This document shows, in pieces, positions 32,256-34,773 of a stretch of 34,773 bases of DNA (position 1 is its first letter; each line of letters starts with the position of its first letter). The notes beneath the pieces were generated by a model. The model saw nothing but the letters and a program-made list of their open reading frames with translations, was not told the DNA's origin and made no database searches. The position numbers were made by a program, and so were the translations under genes. The DNA is from Gemmatimonadota bacterium (GTDB lineage: Bacteria > Gemmatimonadota > Gemmatimonadetes > Gemmatimonadales > GWC2-71-9), in assembly GCA_022566515.1 (NCBI GenBank), contig JADFIT010000019.1:1-34773 (forward strand). The letters are read 5' to 3'.

Positions 32256-34034
32256 TCACACCAGCGGCGGGTGATCTCGCAGAAAGGCCGTCGCCGCGGC
32301 TGGCTCCAAGGGCCGGCAAAAATAGTTGCCCTGGCCGAGATCGCATTCCAGATCCTTCAGCTCGGTCAGCTGTTCCTTTGTTTCGATCCCCTCCGCGATG
32401 ACGCGCATGTTCAAGTTCTTGGCGAGCGCCAGGATGGTGCGAATGATCTCGGAAGCTCCCGGACGGGTGCCCATGTCGACGACAAACGATCGATCGATCT
32501 TCAACGTGTCGATCGGGAAGCGGTGAAGGAAGCTCAGTGAGGCGTAACCCGTTCCGAAATCATCCATATGAAGCTGGACATTCAGTGCCTTGAGTTGGGA
32601 GAGCATGCGCAGGGCAGGCTCGGCATCGTTCATGATCGCCGTTTCCGTCATCTCGAGCATCAAATTTTCCGCATCAAGGCCTGTCTCTTTGAGTATGTTG
32701 CCGATTCTCTTCACGGCGTCGGGCTGCGTGAATTGCTTGCGCGATAGGTTGACACTGAGCGTCAATGGATGACTCACCGACTCCATGGACTGCCACTTGC
32801 ATGTCTGCGTGCACGCTTCTCGGAGAACCCACCAGCCGATTTCTTGAATCAATCCGGTCTCTTCCGCCACCGCGAGAAAATCCTTCGGGGCCAGCAACCC
32901 ACGACTTGGATGCTCCCACCGCACGAGGGCTTCCATTCCGGTGACGCGTCCCGTGTCCAGTGCGACGATGGGTTGGTAAAAGGTACGGAACTCGCGTCGC
33001 TCGAGCGCCCGGCGCAAGTCCGTTTCCAACTGTAGCAGCGTCACCGCATTCTGATGCATCACGGTATCGAAGATCTCGTGACTCGACTCGCCGCGTGCCT
33101 TGGCACGACGCAGCGCGAGGTTGGCATCGCGGAGCAGCTGGTCGGGTTGAGTGTATCCGTTGCTGCTCACGGCAATCCCGATGCTCGCTGATACGAATAC
33201 CTCCTGCCCGTCGATGATGAACGGTGCTGCCAGGAGACCACGCATGCGGTTGGCCACGCGCGTTGCCCCGATTTCCTTGGAAATGTCCTCGGCTAGTATG
33301 GCGAATTCGTCGCCGCTCAGCCGGGCGAAGGCATCGGTGGGCCGGAGGCAGGCGTGCAGCCGCCGAGCAACTGACACCAGCAACCGATCTCCGAAGGAGT
33401 GTCCCAGACTATCGTTGATGACCTGGAAACGGTCGATGTTCAGGATCAGGACGGCAAACAGGTAATTCTTCTGTCTCCTCGCGCGCCCCAGCGAGCGTTC
33501 CAAGTGGTGGATGAGCAGAGCCCGGTTCGCCAACCCCGTGAGCGGATCGTGCAGAGCATCGTCGATCAGCTGTTGCTCGGCCCGCCGCCGCTCGGTGAGG
33601 TTCCCACAGGTCGTGACAATGGCGACAGGGCCATCTGGGCCCTCAACCACGTCGGAAATTAGCAGCACCGGGAACGTGGTTCCGTCCTTCCGGGCGTCGA
33701 CAGCCTCCCGCTCCCAGACCCGCACCCGCAGCACCTGTTCCACCGCTAGCCGGCTATGCTCGGGCGCGGCGAGTAGGTCCACGTTCTCCCCGATGAGCTC
33801 TTCTACCGCGTAACCGTGCATGGTCGCATCGGCTGGATTCGTGTAGAGTATGGTGCCGTCTAGATCCGTGATCGTCACCCCGATATGCATCGTGTCGACT
33901 GCCCGCTCGAGACGCTTGAGGGCCTTCTCTGCATGCTGCCGTCCCTTCTCGGCGTCCTCCAGCTTCTCGAACAACTCCTGCATGGCGGGGGTCTCGATGG
34001 CCTTCCCGTCTTGGGCGTCGTGTGTAGCGGGCAT
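32256..34034 (-). CDS. Soluble PAS-GGDEF-EAL protein, GGDEF degenerate, probable c-di-GMP phosphodiesterase
   Basis: The product is 592 aa with no membrane segment. An N-terminal coiled coil (about 18-48) leads to one PAS domain (about 45-160), a GGDEF domain (about 165-330) and an EAL domain (about 340-585). In the GGDEF domain the first metal-binding Asp is replaced (LNIDRFQVIND instead of LDxDRFKxIND), the following Lys is Gln, and the signature reads SGDEF. RPTD matches the inhibition-site pattern. The EAL domain is intact: EAL, NLSRKQF, EMTET, DDFGTG, LKIDRSF and AEGIET. Net phosphodiesterase activity is therefore the better guess, with the GGDEF domain perhaps sensing GTP. GAGGAT lies five bases before the ATG. 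Confidence 0.92.
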   Translation of the reverse strand: MPATHDAQDGKAIETPAMQELFEKLEDAEKGRQHAEKALKRLERAVDTMHIGVTITDLDGTILYTNPADATMHGYAVEELIGENVDLLAAPEHSRLAVEQVLRVRVWEREAVDARKDGTTFPVLLISDVVEGPDGPVAIVTTCGNLTERRRAEQQLIDDALHDPLTGLANRALLIHHLERSLGRARRQKNYLFAVLILNIDRFQVINDSLGHSFGDRLLVSVARRLHACLRPTDAFARLSGDEFAILAEDISKEIGATRVANRMRGLLAAPFIIDGQEVFVSASIGIAVSSNGYTQPDQLLRDANLALRRAKARGESSHEIFDTVMHQNAVTLLQLETDLRRALERREFRTFYQPIVALDTGRVTGMEALVRWEHPSRGLLAPKDFLAVAEETGLIQEIGWWVLREACTQTCKWQSMESVSHPLTLSVNLSRKQFTQPDAVKRIGNILKETGLDAENLMLEMTETAIMNDAEPALRMLSQLKALNVQLHMDDFGTGYASLSFLHRFPIDTLKIDRSFVVDMGTRPGASEIIRTILALAKNLNMRVIAEGIETKEQLTELKDLECDLGQGNYFCRPLEPAAATAFLRDHPPLV

Positions 34035-34205
34035 CAGAATCCTCGAGCGCGAATTTCCAACCCTAGGTGGTCCCCTCCAGATCGAGGGTGATTCACAGTA
34101 GGGTGTTGGCTACGGCGATTCAACGATGTGGATCACAGCCCGGAGCGATTCATAGGCCGTGTGCCGAACAAACACCGCATATTCGCGGGGTCAACTGAGC
34201 AGTGC

Positions 34206-34773
34206 CTATCCATCCGAGGCTTTTCGGGCGATTTCCGCTTCGGCTGCGATGTATCCGAACGCGGCCCACTGACTTCCCGACAGCACCGTCTGCCACGCCC
34301 TTTCGGCATCCTCCCCCCGGCCCTCGAGAGCATGCCACTTGCCTATGCCGTATCCCACCGTGGCGTTCGCCAGGGGCACGTCGTCCTCGCTGGCCAGGTT
34401 CAGCAGGTTCTCCTCCGAGAGTTGGCCTTGGTTGAGCAGCAGAAGGCGGTGGTAGGAGTGGTTCTCGATGATGTCCATGTCGGAGGTGATGGATTCGAGA
34501 ACTCTATTCGCCTCGGTTTCCTTCCCCAGGTACCTCAGGGTCATGTAGAGCCAGTACGACGTGGCGACGAGGGCGTCGGGATTCTTCGATACCAGCAGGC
34601 ACTCGCGGTAGGCCTGCAAAGCCTCCTCGAAGCGACCGCTGAGGTAGTATGCCAGGCCGCGGTGGTACCAGATGTTGAAGTGCAGGGTGCTCGTGGGGAT
34701 GTTGCGGACGTTGGGGAGGCCGTCCGGCTCGACCTGGTCCGCCGTGCCTCGAATCAGGGTTGCCGCATGCTCC
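34206..34773 (-). CDS. C-terminal part of a TPR-repeat protein (partial, runs off the window)
   Basis: The minus-strand frame is open from the right edge of the window (34773) to the stop at 34206, giving 188 residues of an incomplete protein; the start lies outside. TPR-like helix pairs are visible: YHRGLAYYLSGRFEEALQAY is a clear TPR unit, and ATSYWLYMTLRYLGKETEANRVL and YGIGKWHALEGRGEDAERAW are two more. It is a helical scaffold protein, probably soluble in the part seen. The gap of 171 bases to the downstream GGDEF-EAL gene has no clear terminator, so the two may or may not be co-transcribed. Function cannot be assigned from the fragment. Confidence 0.8.
   Translation of the reverse strand, partial: EHAATLIRGTADQVEPDGLPNVRNIPTSTLHFNIWYHRGLAYYLSGRFEEALQAYRECLLVSKNPDALVATSYWLYMTLRYLGKETEANRVLESITSDMDIIENHSYHRLLLLNQGQLSEENLLNLASEDDVPLANATVGYGIGKWHALEGRGEDAERAWQTVLSGSQWAAFGYIAAEAEIARKASDG

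Overview
This is a GC-rich, gene-dense bacterial chromosome segment. It most resembles a Gemmatimonadota genome, probably environmental. That placement is an inference from gene style: secreted proteins built from carboxypeptidase-regulatory-like repeats plus a barrel-less TonB plug, several signal-peptide-bearing serine hydrolases and S9 peptidases, a Tat-exported molybdo-flavoprotein, and frequent GTG, TTG and possibly CTG starts. I see no rRNA, tRNA, CRISPR array, transposase, integrase or phage gene.

Layout. Positions 1-339 hold an intrinsic terminator and nothing else I can support. Positions 340-4046 carry two paralogous secreted plug proteins. Positions 4056-9450 (minus) are a five-gene operon: a Tat-exported 2Fe-2S subunit, a molybdopterin subunit, an FAD subunit with a PaoB-like extra cysteine loop, a multi-heme-type cytochrome b, and an unrecognised helical protein. 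Together they look like a periplasmic aldehyde-oxidase-type molybdo-hydroxylase wired to the membrane quinone pool. Positions 9593-11457 are a divergent pair, an ANKH/MATE-like transporter and a lipoprotein, both probably starting at CTG. Next come a beta-lactamase-fold serine hydrolase (minus), an S9 peptidase (plus) and a beta-barrel-like protein with a small N-terminal SM-like segment (minus).

Positions 16959-19002 carry an AT-rich operator-like region and an apparent operon of XRE regulator, small conserved protein and PAF-acetylhydrolase-like esterase. A DoxX protein, a cation/proton exchanger pseudogene with an internal deletion, and a MATE exporter follow. The MATE gene abuts a UvrD-type helicase that carries a complete DEDDh exonuclease inside its helicase core. 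An SDR oxidoreductase overlaps the helicase 3' end.

Positions 25819-34034 contain two c-di-GMP proteins (PAS-GGDEF-EAL), an internally duplicated membrane protein, a threonine-dehydratase-like enzyme and an EVE-domain protein. Three intergenic stretches in this part are rich in RNA-like structure: 28900-29225, 30459-30570 and 31671-31751. A TPR protein runs off the right edge.

The most promising items are the helicase with a nested exonuclease, the five-gene molybdo-hydroxylase/cytochrome operon with its unknown last gene, the XRE operon with its dense operator array, and the structured RNA candidate ending in an intrinsic terminator near 30570.
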